From Alteromonadaceae bacterium M269 (GTDB lineage: Bacteria; Pseudomonadota; Gammaproteobacteria; Enterobacterales; Alteromonadaceae), in contig SMNZ01000005.1 of the NCBI GenBank assembly GCA_004353515.1, positions 1 to 64,000 of the forward strand: 64,000 nt of DNA. Direction: 5' to 3'. The position numbers and the translations under genes were made by a program. Position 1 is the first letter of the stretch; each line of letters begins with the position of its first letter. Shown here piece after piece: positions 44,648 to 57,519 of this stretch. Under the pieces are notes generated by a model, which was not told the DNA's origin, did not search any database, and saw only the letters and a list, made by a program, of their open reading frames with translations.

Positions 44648-44656
44648 TGTGGATAA
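44648..44656 (-). promoter_or_regulatory. perfect DnaA box in oriC
   Basis: TGTGGATAA on the plus strand, an exact reverse complement of the consensus. It is 73 bases from the next same-facing box. Confidence 0.85.
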
Positions 44657-44720
44657 ATTTGTGATCAAAGTGTCTTAAAGCTATTTTTATCACCTTTATA
44701 ACTTTTTCGAACAGTTGATA

Positions 44721-44729
44721 TGTGGATAA
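44721..44729 (-). promoter_or_regulatory. perfect DnaA box in oriC
   Basis: Exact consensus, same orientation as the box at 44648. Confidence 0.85.
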
Positions 44730-44945
44730 ATACCCTAGTTAATCCCAGCTTATACCTATTATGATCAAAGTTATTAACAGCGTTGTGATCACAATAAGTC
44801 TTTGTAATAAATAATAAAAACATGCTTATCCAATGAGATCATGCACATTAATAATAAGAATAATAAACTAAGATCTAAGAGATCCTCTAAATATTAGGCG
44901 GATCGATCCAACGAGATCAGATCTAAATTACTCGATCAAATGATC

Positions 44946-44974
44946 TTGGTATTTGATCAAAAGATCAGTAAAAT
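44946..44974 (+). promoter_or_regulatory. mnmG promoter within oriC
   Basis: -35 TTGGTA, 17-base spacer containing two GATC sites, -10 TAAAAT (44969-44974), 29 bases before the mnmG ATG. Placement inside the GATC-rich part of the origin recalls the gidA promoter of E. coli, which is sensitive to methylation and sequestration. Confidence 0.65.
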
Positions 44975-45002
44975 GCGTGCCCCTTTTTAGCTAAGGATCA
45001 TT

Positions 45003-46904
45003 ATGTTTTATCAACAACAATACGATGTCATCGTTGTCGGTGGTGGTCATGCCGGTACAGAAGCAGCACTTGCCTCTGCACGTATGGGTGTGCGTACTTT
45101 GTTGCTGACACATAATATGGAAACGCTAGGCCAAATGTCTTGTAACCCCGCTATTGGTGGGATTGGTAAAGGTCACTTAGTTAAAGAAATTGATGCTCTT
45201 GGTGGTGTTATGGCTAACGCCATTGATAAAGGCGGCATTCAATTTAGAACACTTAATTCTAGTAAAGGGCCTGCTGTAAGGGCAACTAGAGCACAAGCAG
45301 ATAGAACGCTCTACAAAAATGCTGTTAGAGAAGTATTAGAGTTCCAACCTAACTTATCGATCTTTCAACAGTCGTGCGACGATCTTATTGTTGAGAATGA
45401 TCGCGTTGTCGGTGTCGTGACTCAGATGGGTCTTAAATTCCGTGCTAAAAGCGTTGTATTGACTGTAGGGACGTTTTTAGGCGGTACCATACATATTGGG
45501 TTGGAAAACTACAAAGGAGGCCGTGCAGGCGATCCTCCTTCGATCGCATTGGCTGATCGCTTAAGAGCTTTGCCTTTCCGTGTTGATCGTCTTAAAACGG
45601 GAACGCCACCTCGACTTGATGCTAGAACCCTTGATTTCTCTGTGATGCAGGAACAACCTGGTGATACGCCAACACCTGTTTTCTCTTTCATGGGAACAGC
45701 TGATCAACATCCTCGCCAAATACCTTGCTATATCACCCATACAAATCAGCAAACTCATGACGTGATCCGTGGTGGTATGGATAGATCACCTATGTATACA
45801 GGTGTTATAGAAGGTGTTGGACCGCGTTACTGTCCTTCGATCGAAGATAAGATCGTTCGTTTCGCTGATAAAGCTTCGCATCAGATCTTTGTTGAGCCTG
45901 AAGGCTTAAATAGCATCGAAGTTTATCCTAATGGCATCTCAACTAGTTTGCCTTTTGATGTTCAGATAGAGCTAGTTCGTTCTATTAAGGGCTTTGAAAA
46001 TGCCCACATCGTTCGTCCTGGTTACGCGATCGAATATGACTTTTTTGATCCTCGCGATCTTAAGCAAACTTTGGAAACTAAATTTATTGATGGTTTGTTT
46101 TTCGCTGGTCAGATTAACGGAACCACTGGCTACGAAGAGGCTGGAGCACAAGGGTTGTTAGCTGGGGCTAATGCTGCATTGCAGATCCAAGAAAAAGATC
46201 CCCTTATTTTGCGTCGCGATCAAGCTTACATGGGAGTATTAGTGGATGATCTAGCGACTATGGGCACGAAAGAGCCCTATCGTATGTTTACTAGCCGTGC
46301 AGAATACAGACTTCTGTTGCGTGAAGATAATGCAGACATCCGTTTAACGGAACTCGGTTACAAAGCTGGACTCGTTGATGACGCACGTTGGACCGCGTTT
46401 AATGAGAAAGTCGAGCTAATTGAGCAAGAAAAGCAACGCTTGAAGTCACAATGGGTTCACCCTAATCACCCTGCGACTGAGCAGCTTAATGGCTTATTGA
46501 AAAATCCAATCACCAAAGAGAACTCTTTGCAGGATCTGATCCGCCGACCTGAGATGACTTATGATCAATTGATGAAAATAGAAGATCTTGGACCAGGCGT
46601 GGAAAACGCCCAAGCTGCAGAGCAAATTGAGATTCAGATTAAGTATGCTGGCTATATTGAACGTCAAAGTGAAGAAGTTGAACGTTCATTAAGGAACGAA
46701 AATACGGTTTTACCGCCTGACTTGGATTTTAGTCAGATATCTGGATTATCAAACGAAGTTGTCGCTAAATTAACTGATGCTAGACCCGAAACCGTTGGTA
46801 AAGCATCGAGGATTTCGGGTATTACACCAGCTGCTATTTCGCTGCTATTGGTTTACTTGAAAAAGCACGGCCTGGTAAGAAAAACTGAACGCCAGAGTGC
46901 TTAA
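45003..46904 (+). CDS. mnmG: tRNA uridine-5-carboxymethylaminomethyl modification enzyme MnmG
   Basis: MnmG (GidA) is the FAD enzyme that with MnmE modifies wobble uridine 34. The 633-residue protein begins with the FAD-binding [18 protein letters not shown] and shows [20 protein letters not shown], then [16 protein letters not shown] and the conserved C-terminal ALLL-type helical region. AAGGATCATT precedes the ATG, so the ribosome site itself contains a GATC. By hand count the coding sequence has about 24 GATC sites, roughly three times random expectation, extending the Dam-site density of oriC into the gene. Confidence 0.97.
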   Translation: MFYQQQYDVIVVGGGHAGTEAALASARMGVRTLLLTHNMETLGQMSCNPAIGGIGKGHLVKEIDALGGVMANAIDKGGIQFRTLNSSKGPAVRATRAQADRTLYKNAVREVLEFQPNLSIFQQSCDDLIVENDRVVGVVTQMGLKFRAKSVVLTVGTFLGGTIHIGLENYKGGRAGDPPSIALADRLRALPFRVDRLKTGTPPRLDARTLDFSVMQEQPGDTPTPVFSFMGTADQHPRQIPCYITHTNQQTHDVIRGGMDRSPMYTGVIEGVGPRYCPSIEDKIVRFADKASHQIFVEPEGLNSIEVYPNGISTSLPFDVQIELVRSIKGFENAHIVRPGYAIEYDFFDPRDLKQTLETKFIDGLFFAGQINGTTGYEEAGAQGLLAGANAALQIQEKDPLILRRDQAYMGVLVDDLATMGTKEPYRMFTSRAEYRLLLREDNADIRLTELGYKAGLVDDARWTAFNEKVELIEQEKQRLKSQWVHPNHPATEQLNGLLKNPITKENSLQDLIRRPEMTYDQLMKIEDLGPGVENAQAAEQIEIQIKYAGYIERQSEEVERSLRNENTVLPPDLDFSQISGLSNEVVAKLTDARPETVGKASRISGITPAAISLLLVYLKKHGLVRKTERQSA

Positions 46905-47113
46905 GCCATTTGAGACGAAATTTAATATAACTTGCCAATAATAACGCTATTGAATAGGCTTTAATAGCGCCAAAAAGAAGGTAATTTCACCTGTACTCAA
47001 TTGATTTAAACGGCATTGAAGTGAAATCAGCACTCGTGCCGTTAAAAGATGTTGAGTGCGAAGACTGATAACACGCTTCTACCTCTACCAGTTTTTAGTT
47101 CACATTGACGAAT

Positions 47114-47776
47114 ATGAAAAATAAACCAACATTAGACACTGATTATCAATTAGTGAGCTATTTAGAACAACTTATTGCTAAAACAGATTTGGATGTTTCT
47201 TCAGAGCAGATACAACTTCTGGTAGCTTTCGTAGAGCGAATCAATAAGTGGAACAAAGCTTATAACTTAACCTCAGTTCGCGATCCGCGAGAAATGCTGA
47301 TTAAACATATTATGGATTCTATCGTTGTTGCTCCTTTTTTAGAGGGACAGCGTTTTATTGATGTGGGCACAGGCCCTGGGCTTCCGGGGATCCCTCTTGC
47401 TATCATGCGACCGGACTGTCATTTTGTGCTGCTCGATAGTTTAGGCAAGCGAGTTCGCTTTATGAAGCAAATGGTTTTCGAGCTAGGTATCGCTAACATA
47501 GAACCGATTCATAGTCGGGTTGAAAACCATCAACCCGAAGTAAAATTTGATGCTGTTTTGAGTCGTGCGTTCGCTTCGCTAAAAGATATGTTGCACTGGT
47601 GTCAGCATCTGGTAGATTTCAAAGGAAAATTTCTCGCGTTAAAAGGTGTTATACCTGAAGACGAGTTAGCTGATTTATCTGATGAATTCGAACACGTTAG
47701 AACAGATAAGTTAGTTGTTCCTCACTTAGACGGCGAGCGGCATTTAATCACATTGATAAAAACTGAACGGAAATAG
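47114..47776 (+). CDS. rsmG: 16S rRNA (guanine-527-N7)-methyltransferase
   Basis: RsmG methylates G527 of 16S rRNA. The 220-residue protein has the SAM site [17 protein letters not shown] and the neighbouring [14 protein letters not shown] block. The ATG at 47114 is preferred over a TTG three codons earlier. The 200 bases between it and mnmG carry two weak hairpins but no clear terminator. It is followed by parA after five bases, giving the standard mnmG-rsmG-parAB order. Confidence 0.96.
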   Translation: MKNKPTLDTDYQLVSYLEQLIAKTDLDVSSEQIQLLVAFVERINKWNKAYNLTSVRDPREMLIKHIMDSIVVAPFLEGQRFIDVGTGPGLPGIPLAIMRPDCHFVLLDSLGKRVRFMKQMVFELGIANIEPIHSRVENHQPEVKFDAVLSRAFASLKDMLHWCQHLVDFKGKFLALKGVIPEDELADLSDEFEHVRTDKLVVPHLDGERHLITLIKTERK

Positions 47777-47781
47777 CGACA

Positions 47782-48573
47782 GTGGGTAAAATCATAGCCA
47801 TTGCCAATCAAAAAGGTGGTGTAGGTAAAACGACAACTTCGGTCAATGTTGCAGCCTCTATGGCAGCAACTAAACGGAAAGTGTTGTTAATCGATCTGGA
47901 TCCGCAGGGTAATGCCACCATGGGAAGTGGCGTTGATAAGTATGGTGCTGACTCAACTGCCTATGAACTTCTTATTGATGAACAGCCGGTTGAAGAAGTT
48001 ATTATTAAGAATACGTCGGGCAAATATGACTTAATTGCAGGTAATAGTGATATTACCGCAGCAGAAATTAAGTTAATGGAAGTTTTTGCTCGAGAAGTTC
48101 GTTTACGAAATGCATTGGCCCCAGTCCGCGACTATTACGATTATATTTTTATCGATTGTCCGCCTTCATTGAGTCAATTAACTGTAAATGCTATGGCTGC
48201 TGCCGATTCTGTCTTAGTGCCTATGCAGTGTGAGTATTATGCGCTTGAAGGTCTAACTGCGCTGATGGACACCATCAAAAAATTAGCCTCTGTCGTCAAT
48301 CCAGATTTGAAAATCGAAGGTGTCTTGAGGACCATGTATGATCCCAGGAATCGATTAGCTAATGATGTGTCTGAACAGCTGAAACGTCATTTTGGTGATT
48401 TGGTTTATCGAACGGTTATCCCGCGTAATGTTAGATTGGCTGAAGCGCCAAGTTTTGGTGCCCCTGCAATGTATTACGATAGATCGTCAACAGGGGCTAA
48501 AGCTTATTTGGCGCTTGCAGGCGAAATACTGAGACGACGAGATAAGAAAAAAACGCAAGCTGCTGTGGGCTAA
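47782..48573 (+). CDS. parA: chromosome partitioning ATPase ParA
   Basis: ParA is the ATPase that moves ParB-parS complexes and so segregates origins. The 263-residue protein has the deviant Walker A KGGVGKTTTSVN, Walker A' region and the switch DCPPSLSQL. A GTG start is used. With parB it forms an operon after rsmG; the cognate parS sites are within recF. Confidence 0.96.
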   Translation: MGKIIAIANQKGGVGKTTTSVNVAASMAATKRKVLLIDLDPQGNATMGSGVDKYGADSTAYELLIDEQPVEEVIIKNTSGKYDLIAGNSDITAAEIKLMEVFAREVRLRNALAPVRDYYDYIFIDCPPSLSQLTVNAMAAADSVLVPMQCEYYALEGLTALMDTIKKLASVVNPDLKIEGVLRTMYDPRNRLANDVSEQLKRHFGDLVYRTVIPRNVRLAEAPSFGAPAMYYDRSSTGAKAYLALAGEILRRRDKKKTQAAVG

Positions 48574-48658
48574 TACATTTGATAAACTAGCCAAAATAAC
48601 AATAAATTCCTAATTGTTAGCAAAATAGGCTTTAAGTATTTAAAAGGTAGAAAGTTGC

Positions 48659-49531
48659 ATGTCTGCAAAGAAAAGAGGTTTAGGTCGTGGTTTAGATGCA
48701 TTGCTCGCGACCAGTCAATTGGCACAACCAGAAGGCGGTGATAAAAACGAAAAACCGTCTGGGGAGTTGCGTAAGATCCCAATTGAGTTCCTTGCACCTG
48801 GAAAATATCAGCCTCGTAAAGATATGTCGCCCGAAGCATTAGATGAACTGGCGTCTTCAATTAAAGCGCAGGGGGTTATTCAACCTGTTGTTGTGCGTCA
48901 ATTAGATACGGAATTATTTGAAATTATTGCGGGTGAACGTCGTTGGCGTGCTTCGCAGTTAGCTGAACTCGATGTTGTTCCTTGTTTAGTCAAAAATGTT
49001 GCTGACGAAGCCGCTGTTGCCATTGCGTTGATTGAAAACATTCAGCGTGAAGATCTTAATGCAATGGAAGAAGCGCAGGCGTTAGAGCGTTTGATGACTG
49101 AGTTTGAATTAACTCATCAGGAAGTTGCGTCAGCTGTCGGTAAATCACGTACAACTGTGACTAACTTGCTCCGTCTTAACAATTTGAATGATGACGTTAA
49201 ATTGTTATTGGAGCATGGTGACATCGAAATGGGGCATGCCCGTGCGTTGTTAGCATTGGAAGGTGAACAGCAAAATAGCGCTGCAAAAACCGTAACTGGT
49301 AAAGGTTTAACAGTTAGGGATACTGAAAATTTAGTCAGAAAGCTTCTTGATCCTGCAAAACCTAAGGAAGCTGCGAAACCTGACCCTGACGTTCAACGTT
49401 TACAAAATCAATTGTCCGAAAATATTGGTGCCCCGGTTAGTATTCAACACAATGCTAAAGGAAAAGGGAAGCTAACCATCAATTTCTCAAGTCTCGACCA
49501 ACTTGACGGTATTTTGAGTCATATCAAGTAG
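48659..49531 (+). CDS. parB: chromosome partitioning protein ParB
   Basis: ParB binds parS and spreads or slides on neighbouring DNA as a CTPase clamp. The 290-residue protein has the N-terminal KKRGLGRGLDALLA, the CTP-binding GERRWRASQLA and ENIQREDLNAMEEA blocks, and the helix-turn-helix HQEVASAVGKSRTTVTNLLR, then a C-terminal dimerisation domain. It is 85 bases after parA and reads toward the ATP synthase genes. Confidence 0.96.
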   Translation: MSAKKRGLGRGLDALLATSQLAQPEGGDKNEKPSGELRKIPIEFLAPGKYQPRKDMSPEALDELASSIKAQGVIQPVVVRQLDTELFEIIAGERRWRASQLAELDVVPCLVKNVADEAAVAIALIENIQREDLNAMEEAQALERLMTEFELTHQEVASAVGKSRTTVTNLLRLNNLNDDVKLLLEHGDIEMGHARALLALEGEQQNSAAKTVTGKGLTVRDTENLVRKLLDPAKPKEAAKPDPDVQRLQNQLSENIGAPVSIQHNAKGKGKLTINFSSLDQLDGILSHIK

Positions 49532-49674
49532 TTTTATTAGCTAATAGCTTCAAAGTTTGTCTTATTTAGGCTCTTAGCTAATCCAAAATTTACCTGTATT
49601 TTATGATTTAAAACGTCTGTTTTTGTTATGTCGCCCGTTATTATCCGCTTTCTACGACAAAATGTGCACAATAG

Positions 49675-49702
49675 TTGTAAATTGCAGTCATTAAAGTATA
49701 AT
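49675..49702 (+). promoter_or_regulatory. promoter of the ATP synthase operon
   Basis: -35 TTGTAA (49675-49680), 16-base spacer, perfect -10 TATAAT (49697-49702), 42 bases upstream of the atpI start. Confidence 0.75.
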
Positions 49703-49744
49703 TTTGGCGCTTTTTGTGTAGCTTTGAACGTATAGAGGGATCAA

Positions 49745-50143
49745 TTGATAATTAGTTTGATCCAAGAAGGTAAATTACTCGCCAGAAAAGTGCTGGTTTC
49801 GCAAAGTATAGTTGCCGTTTTTATTAGTATTTTTTATACGTTTTTTGTTGGAAAAACCGAAGGAATATCAGCGTTTTACGGCGGCTTTATCTGTGTTTTT
49901 CCCAATTTTATATTTGCTCACCTAGCGTTTAAATATGCCGGTGCCAGTCAAAATAAGCTGGTAGTTCGGAGTTTTAACAAAGGGAGTAAGTTGAAATTCT
50001 TTTTTACAATTATTTTATTTTCAATAGTGTTTCAATGGAATGAGTTAGTAATTGAGCCGCTGATGATTAGCTACGTAGTGACTATGTTAGCCCAGTGGCT
50101 AACGATAATATTTTTTAATCGCGTTAAAGAAAAACGAGATTAA
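49745..50143 (+). CDS. atpI: ATP synthase protein I
   Basis: AtpI is a small membrane protein that helps assemble the c-ring of F1Fo ATP synthase. The 132-residue chain has four hydrophobic segments, including VLVSQSIVAVFISIFYTFFV and AFYGGFICVFPNFIFAHLAF, and matches the AtpI/SynC family. It uses a TTG start shortly after AGAGGGA. It is the first gene of atpIBEFHAGDC. Confidence 0.88.
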   Translation: MIISLIQEGKLLARKVLVSQSIVAVFISIFYTFFVGKTEGISAFYGGFICVFPNFIFAHLAFKYAGASQNKLVVRSFNKGSKLKFFFTIILFSIVFQWNELVIEPLMISYVVTMLAQWLTIIFFNRVKEKRD

Positions 50144-50980
<837 letters not shown>

Positions 50981-51093
50981 TTTATCGAAAGGGATTTACA
51001 GCAATAGCTGATTCGGAAGTTAAGGGCAGGATGCCTGAAATATTAATTTTTGATGTATTACATTTTTAAACTTTAACTTTAAACATAAGGTAA

Positions 51094-51348
<255 letters not shown>

Positions 51349-51384
51349 GCACCATTCATTTTTTAACGAATAGGAGGAGCGGTT

Positions 51385-51855
51385 TTGAATATTAACCTCA
51401 CTCTAGTTGGTGAACTCATAGCCTTTATATTCTTCGTGTGGTTCTGCATGAAGTATGTATGGCCGCCTATCATGGGCGCTATTGAGGAACGTCAACAAAA
51501 AATTGCTGACGGCTTAGCCGCGTCTGAAGAAGGCGAAAAAGCATTGGAAGTTGCTCAGGGACAAGTTGCTGAGCAAATGAAAGATGCGAAAGCGCAAGCA
51601 GCAGAGATTATTGAGCAAGCTAAAAAGCGTGCGACTCAAATTGTTGACGAAGAAACGCAACGTGGCCACTCTGAGCGTGAAAAAATCATTGCTCAAGGGT
51701 ACTCAGAAATCGAAGCAGAACGTAATCGTGCAAAAGAGGAACTTCGCCAACAAGTCGCTACTTTAGCGATTGCTGGTGCACAGAAAATCCTTGAGCGTGA
51801 AATTGATGCTACGGCACAAAGTGACATAGTTGAAAAACTTGTCGCTGAACTATAA
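51385..51855 (+). CDS. atpF: ATP synthase Fo subunit b
   Basis: Subunit b is the peripheral stalk. The 156-residue protein has one N-terminal transmembrane segment ([18 protein letters not shown]) and a long coiled, charged helix rich in A, E, K and Q. A TTG start is used, preceded by the strong AGGAGGAG. It is followed 14 bases later by atpH. Confidence 0.97.
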   Translation: MNINLTLVGELIAFIFFVWFCMKYVWPPIMGAIEERQQKIADGLAASEEGEKALEVAQGQVAEQMKDAKAQAAEIIEQAKKRATQIVDEETQRGHSEREKIIAQGYSEIEAERNRAKEELRQQVATLAIAGAQKILEREIDATAQSDIVEKLVAEL

Positions 51856-51869
51856 GGGGTAAATGAGCT

Positions 51870-52403
51870 ATGTCTGAATTGACTACTATCGCTCGCCCTT
51901 ACGCCCAAGCCGCGTTCGATTATGCGGTTGAGAACAACGCTGTTGCCTCATGGCAAGACATGTTGTTGTTTGCGACAGAAGTTGCGAATAACGAAACCAT
52001 TAAGGAGCTTATATCAGGCTCTGTAGCTGCTGAAAAAATGGCAGAGATTTTTAATGGTGTGTGTGGTGAACAACTCAACCAACAGGGTCAAAACTTAATT
52101 AAAGTTTTGGCTGAAAATAAGCGTTTACAAGTTATTCCTGATATTGCTGACTTATTTGCAGATATGAAAGCTGCTTATGAGAAAGAAATTGATGTTGATA
52201 TTACATCAGCAGTCAATCTTGATGACAAACAGCAAGCAGATATCAGCGCATCGCTTGAGAAAAGGCTTGCACGAAAAGTTAAGCTGAATTGTAGCGTAGA
52301 TCCAGAGCTGATCGGCGGCGTCTTAATTAAGGCCGGTGATACAGTGATTGATGGTTCACTACGAAGTAAATTAAACCGTCTCGTAGACGCGTTACAAGCA
52401 TAA
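51870..52403 (+). CDS. atpH: ATP synthase F1 subunit delta
   Basis: Subunit delta joins the stalk to the top of F1. The 177-residue protein shows the family N-terminus [18 protein letters not shown] and the C-terminal [19 protein letters not shown] signature. It is separated from atpA by 13 bases within the operon. Confidence 0.97.
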   Translation: MSELTTIARPYAQAAFDYAVENNAVASWQDMLLFATEVANNETIKELISGSVAAEKMAEIFNGVCGEQLNQQGQNLIKVLAENKRLQVIPDIADLFADMKAAYEKEIDVDITSAVNLDDKQQADISASLEKRLARKVKLNCSVDPELIGGVLIKAGDTVIDGSLRSKLNRLVDALQA

Positions 52404-52416
52404 CGGGGAAAAGAGC

Positions 52417-53958
52417 ATGCAACTGAATTCCACTGAAATTGCAGAACTGATCAAACAGCGAATTGAACAGTTTGAAGTAGTAAGTGAAGCTCGTAATGAA
52501 GGTACTATTGTTGGTGTAACTGACGGTATTATCCGTATTCATGGACTTGCAGACGTAATGCAAGGTGAGATGATTGAGCTTCCAGGTAATCGCTATGCTA
52601 TTGCACTAAACTTAGAGCGTGACTCTGTTGGTGCGGTAGTAATGGGTCCCTATGCGGACCTTCAAGAAGGCACTAAAGTTAATTCTACTGGTCGTATCTT
52701 AGAAGTGCCAGTAGGTCGTGGACTACTAGGTCGTGTTGTTAACACGCTAGGTGCTCCTATCGACGGTAAAGGTGCTGTTGAATCTGATGGTTTCGATGCG
52801 GTTGAAAAAATTGCACCGGGCGTTATCGAGCGTCAATCGGTAGATGAGCCAGTACAAACTGGTTATAAATCTGTTGATGCGATGGTTCCAGTAGGTCGTG
52901 GCCAACGTGAGTTGGTTATCGGTGACCGTCAAACAGGTAAAACAGCTTTCTGTGTGGATGCTATCATCAACCAGAAAGACACAGGCGTTAAATGTATCTA
53001 TGTTGCTGTTGGTCAAAAAGCATCAACGATTGCAAACGTAGTACGTAAGCTAGAAGAACACGGCGCAATGGATCACACTATTGTTGTTGCGGCTTCTGCG
53101 TCTGAATCAGCGGCACTTCAATACCTAGCACCATATTCTGGTTGTACTATGGGTGAATACTTCCGTGATCGCGGTGAAGATGCGCTTATCGTATTTGATG
53201 ACTTGTCTAAGCAAGCGGTTGCTTATCGTCAAGTATCACTACTACTACGTCGTCCTCCAGGTCGTGAAGCATACCCTGGTGACGTATTCTATCTTCACTC
53301 ACGTCTACTAGAGCGTGCATCACGTGTTAATGCTCAGTACGTTGAGCGTTTCACTAACGGTGAAGTAAAAGGTAAAACAGGTTCTTTGACTGCCTTACCT
53401 ATTATCGAAACTCAAGCGGGTGACGTTTCTGCATTCGTACCAACTAACGTAATCTCGATTACTGATGGTCAGATCTTCCTAGAATCTGATTTGTTTAACG
53501 CTGGTATCCGTCCTGCTGTTAACGCTGGTATTTCAGTATCTCGTGTTGGTGGTGCTGCACAAACGAAAATCATCAAGAAATTAGGTGGTGGTATCCGTTT
53601 AGCATTAGCTCAATATCGTGAATTGGCTGCGTTCTCTCAGTTTGCATCTGACCTTGATGATGCAACACGTGAACAGCTAGAACACGGTGAGCGTGTAACT
53701 GAATTGATGAAGCAGCAACAATATGCACCATTATCAGTCGCTGATATGGGCGTTTCATTATTTGCTGTAGAAAAAGGTTTCTTAAAAGATATCGAGCTTA
53801 ACAAAGTGCTTGATTTCGAAGCCTCTTTGCATTCATTCATGAACAGCGAATACACTGAGCTTATGACGACTATTAATGAGTCAGGTAACTACAACGGTGA
53901 CATTGAAGCCTCGTTGAAAGAAGCTTTGGAGAAATTCAAAGCAACTCAAACTTGGTAA
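52417..53958 (+). CDS. atpA: ATP synthase F1 subunit alpha
   Basis: Alpha is the non-catalytic nucleotide-binding subunit of F1. The 513-residue protein has Walker [16 protein letters not shown], the [16 protein letters not shown] Walker B region and [19 protein letters not shown], the family signature. Length and start agree with the E. coli protein. Codon choice is strongly biased. Confidence 0.98.
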   Translation: MQLNSTEIAELIKQRIEQFEVVSEARNEGTIVGVTDGIIRIHGLADVMQGEMIELPGNRYAIALNLERDSVGAVVMGPYADLQEGTKVNSTGRILEVPVGRGLLGRVVNTLGAPIDGKGAVESDGFDAVEKIAPGVIERQSVDEPVQTGYKSVDAMVPVGRGQRELVIGDRQTGKTAFCVDAIINQKDTGVKCIYVAVGQKASTIANVVRKLEEHGAMDHTIVVAASASESAALQYLAPYSGCTMGEYFRDRGEDALIVFDDLSKQAVAYRQVSLLLRRPPGREAYPGDVFYLHSRLLERASRVNAQYVERFTNGEVKGKTGSLTALPIIETQAGDVSAFVPTNVISITDGQIFLESDLFNAGIRPAVNAGISVSRVGGAAQTKIIKKLGGGIRLALAQYRELAAFSQFASDLDDATREQLEHGERVTELMKQQQYAPLSVADMGVSLFAVEKGFLKDIELNKVLDFEASLHSFMNSEYTELMTTINESGNYNGDIEASLKEALEKFKATQTW

Positions 53959-54011
53959 TCAATTGGGCTGCTTTCGGGTAGCCTAAACGTTGAGTAATCG
54001 GAGACTTAGTC

Positions 54012-54872
54012 ATGGCTAGTGGTAAAGAGATTAAAGGTAAGATCGGGAGTATTAAGAATACTCAGAAGATCACCAATGCGATGGAAATGGTTGCTGCGTC
54101 AAAAATGAAAAAGGCGCAGGAACGGATGGAATCAAGCCGTCCTTATGCCCAGAGCATGCTGCGAGTGATTGGTCATCTTGCGAACGGTAACCTTGAATAT
54201 CGCCACCCTTACTTTGAAGAACGCGAAATTAAGCGAGTTGGCTATATTGTCATCTCAACTGATCGCGGTCTTTGTGGTGGTCTTAATACCAACGAATTTA
54301 AGTTGGTCACGCAAGACGTGAAAAAATGGCAAGAACAGGGCGTAGAAGTTGATTTTGCTGCCTTGGGTACGAAATCAGTAGGTTTCTTTGGTCGTTTTAG
54401 TAACAACTTAGTGGCGGCAGAATCCGGAATGGGTGATTCGCCAAGCGTGGAAGATGTTGTCGGGCTGGTACGTGTAATGCTTACCGCATACGACGAAGGT
54501 AAAATTGATCGATTGTTCTTGGTGTATAACAACTTTGTTAACACGATGACGCAAGAGCCAAAAATCACCCAGTTATTACCTTTGCCAAAGTCAGATGATG
54601 AAGAATTAAAGCACCGTTGGGACTACGTTTATGAGCCGGATCCAAAACCTATTTTGGAAACGCTAATGAAACGTTATGTTGAGTCTCAAGTGTACCAAGG
54701 TGTTGTTGAAAACGTGGCGTCAGAACAAGCTGCGCGTATGGTTGCGATGAAAGCTGCAACCGATAATGCGGGCAACCTGATCGACGACTTGCAATTGGTA
54801 TACAACAAAGCTCGTCAAGCAGCAATTACGCAAGAAATCAGCGAAATTGTTGGCGGCGCGGCAGCGGTGTAG
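54012..54872 (+). CDS. atpG: ATP synthase F1 subunit gamma
   Basis: Gamma is the central rotor shaft. The 286-residue protein begins with [20 protein letters not shown], has [11 protein letters not shown] in the middle, and ends with the conserved coiled helix [20 protein letters not shown]. It lies 53 bases after atpA. Confidence 0.97.
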   Translation: MASGKEIKGKIGSIKNTQKITNAMEMVAASKMKKAQERMESSRPYAQSMLRVIGHLANGNLEYRHPYFEEREIKRVGYIVISTDRGLCGGLNTNEFKLVTQDVKKWQEQGVEVDFAALGTKSVGFFGRFSNNLVAAESGMGDSPSVEDVVGLVRVMLTAYDEGKIDRLFLVYNNFVNTMTQEPKITQLLPLPKSDDEELKHRWDYVYEPDPKPILETLMKRYVESQVYQGVVENVASEQAARMVAMKAATDNAGNLIDDLQLVYNKARQAAITQEISEIVGGAAAV

Positions 54873-54934
54873 GCAAAGGTTTAATAAAGTATTTGATGTT
54901 GATTTATTCACATCAAATAGTGACAAAATTTTGA

Positions 54935-56329
<1,395 letters not shown>

Positions 56330-56372
56330 TAGCTGCTGAGGCAGTTATTACTTTCAACTCATAGGAGTTCCA

Positions 56373-56792
56373 ATGGCAGCTACGACTATACATTTGGATG
56401 TAGTAAGCGCTGAGAAGAGCATCTTCTCTGGTGACGTTGAAACTATCCAAGTGACAGGTAGCGAAGGTGAGCTAGGTATTGTACCTGGTCATACGCCTCT
56501 GCTAACTGCTCTTAGACCTGGCATGGTGCGTTTGGTTAAGTCACAGGATGAGGAAGAAGAACTCATCTACGTTGCTGGTGGTACGTTAGAGATACAACCA
56601 ACAAATGTTACTGTGTTGGCCGATGTCGCCATTCGCGCTGAAGACTTGGATGAGCAAGCCGCTGAAGAATCTAAGCGTCATGCTGAAGAGCAAATCGCTA
56701 ATCCAGGCTCTGATTTTGATTATGCACAAGCAGCTGCACAACTTGCAGAAGCTATCACTCAGCTAAGATTGATTCAAAAGCTGCGTAAATAA
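56373..56792 (+). CDS. atpC: ATP synthase F1 subunit epsilon
   Basis: Epsilon couples the shaft to the c-ring and inhibits hydrolysis. The 139-residue protein has the beta-sandwich domain (start [39 protein letters not shown]) and a C-terminal helical hairpin. It is the last gene of the operon and ends 25 bases before a strong terminator. Confidence 0.97.
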   Translation: MAATTIHLDVVSAEKSIFSGDVETIQVTGSEGELGIVPGHTPLLTALRPGMVRLVKSQDEEEELIYVAGGTLEIQPTNVTVLADVAIRAEDLDEQAAEESKRHAEEQIANPGSDFDYAQAAAQLAEAITQLRLIQKLRK

Positions 56793-56805
56793 TTGAAATT
56801 GATAT

Positions 56806-56821
56806 GTTTCATGTGAAACCC
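56806..56821. promoter_or_regulatory. degenerate parS-like palindrome
   Basis: TGTTTCATGTGAAACC matches the ParB consensus TGTTNCACGTGAAACA at 14 of 16 positions. It overlaps the left arm of the atp operon terminator. The two mismatches, one in the central CG, make ParB binding doubtful. Confidence 0.35.
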
Positions 56822-56842
56822 GGCTATATGCCGGGTTTTTTA
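56817..56842 (+). terminator. terminator of the atp operon
   Basis: Nine-base perfect stem AAACCCGGC/GCCGGGTTT, five-base loop, then a T tract. Confidence 0.9.
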
Positions 56843-56858
56843 TTGATAGAATAAAGTA

Positions 56859-57449
56859 TTACCAATTATCACCATTGTTAACATGATAGTAGGATGTGCT
56901 TATACCTTGGCTACCTCTAAGCATTTCTTGTCTTACTGTAGTAATCATTGGAGGGCTCTCAAAACAAGTAGAAGAGTCCCACAATATTTGTGCATAACCT
57001 GTATAACTTGTTGAATTTGCTGGGAAGTTAAATGCACCCATCTTTTTAGGTCCGTTCGTTGCACCTGCACCGTCTAATGGGTTATTTGAAGAGCTATAAG
57101 TTCCAATAAATGTTAGTGGTGGCGTGCCAGATACAGCGCCATTAGACCGAAAATGAAATACTGGATTAAAGAAAAAGCTGACATTAGCTGATGTTGTGTT
57201 AGTGACAAAAATCGTCGTATTTCTGAATGGATTAATTTCAATATGCGGTATTTGTTCTTCCCCAGCATAAAACACCGGAGTGTCTTCAGTCACGAATGTA
57301 TGGATAGCAGGATCGTAAGGTACAACTGTATTAGTTAAATCTCTAATATGCTCAACACCAGCACAGGCTTCGGTATCGATTTCGAATGCTTGGGTATTGA
57401 ATGAGAGTGCAGTGAGCACCGCTACGGATGCAGCAAGTTTCTTAAACAT
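56859..57449 (-). CDS. secreted protein, paralogue A (unknown function)
   Basis: A 196-residue exported protein I do not recognise. The signal peptide (MFKKLAASVAVLTALSFNTQ) ends at QAF, before EIDTEACAG. The mature domain looks beta-rich (NTTIFVTNTTSANVSFFFN) with one cysteine near the N-terminus and another in the C-terminal WDSSTCFESPP, a possible disulfide. A second copy lies immediately upstream on the same strand. The first 63 residues are identical in the two proteins while the remainder shares about half its residues. It converges with the atp operon terminator. Confidence 0.8.
   Translation of the reverse strand: MFKKLAASVAVLTALSFNTQAFEIDTEACAGVEHIRDLTNTVVPYDPAIHTFVTEDTPVFYAGEEQIPHIEINPFRNTTIFVTNTTSANVSFFFNPVFHFRSNGAVSGTPPLTFIGTYSSSNNPLDGAGATNGPKKMGAFNFPANSTSYTGYAQILWDSSTCFESPPMITTVRQEMLRGSQGISTSYYHVNNGDNW
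57265..57440 (-). repeat. direct repeat, copy 1 (5' part of paralogue A)
   Basis: 176 bases identical, base for base on reading both, to 57926-58101 and offset by 661 bases. It covers the signal peptide and the first part of the mature protein. Confidence 0.95.
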
Positions 57450-57519
57450 GTCTTTTATTCCTTATCAAAAGTTTATGTTAATTAAAAAGTATATTTTTTG
57501 GTTTGATATATTGGTGGCT

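Larger units (their letters stand above)
44501..45002. other. chromosomal replication origin oriC
   Basis: About 500 bases with no gene, placed as in E. coli between a mioC cluster and mnmG. By hand count it holds more than 20 GATC (Dam) sites. There are two perfect DnaA boxes on the minus strand (44648-44656, 44721-44729), one-off boxes TTACCCACA (44615) and TTATCCAAT (44826), and TTATTAACA near 44770. A 13-base direct repeat AACACTAAGATCC occurs at 44532 and 44572. The right third (44860-44990), AT- and GATC-rich with repeated GATCTAA, is the likely unwinding element. Confidence 0.85.

Noticed and set aside
46905-47104. Hairpins between mnmG and rsmG as an RNA gene or terminator
   Set aside because: Stems of about seven pairs with long loops and no T tract or promoter; not enough to support a feature.
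48570-48860. 96-codon frame antisense to parB
   Set aside because: It lies over the start of a firmly identified gene and has no recognisable protein features.
53312-53325. CACGTG-containing sequence in atpA as parS
   Set aside because: Only the central hexamer matches; the flanking arms do not agree with the ParB consensus. Similar hexamers in hemF, atpD and uvrD were rejected for the same reason.
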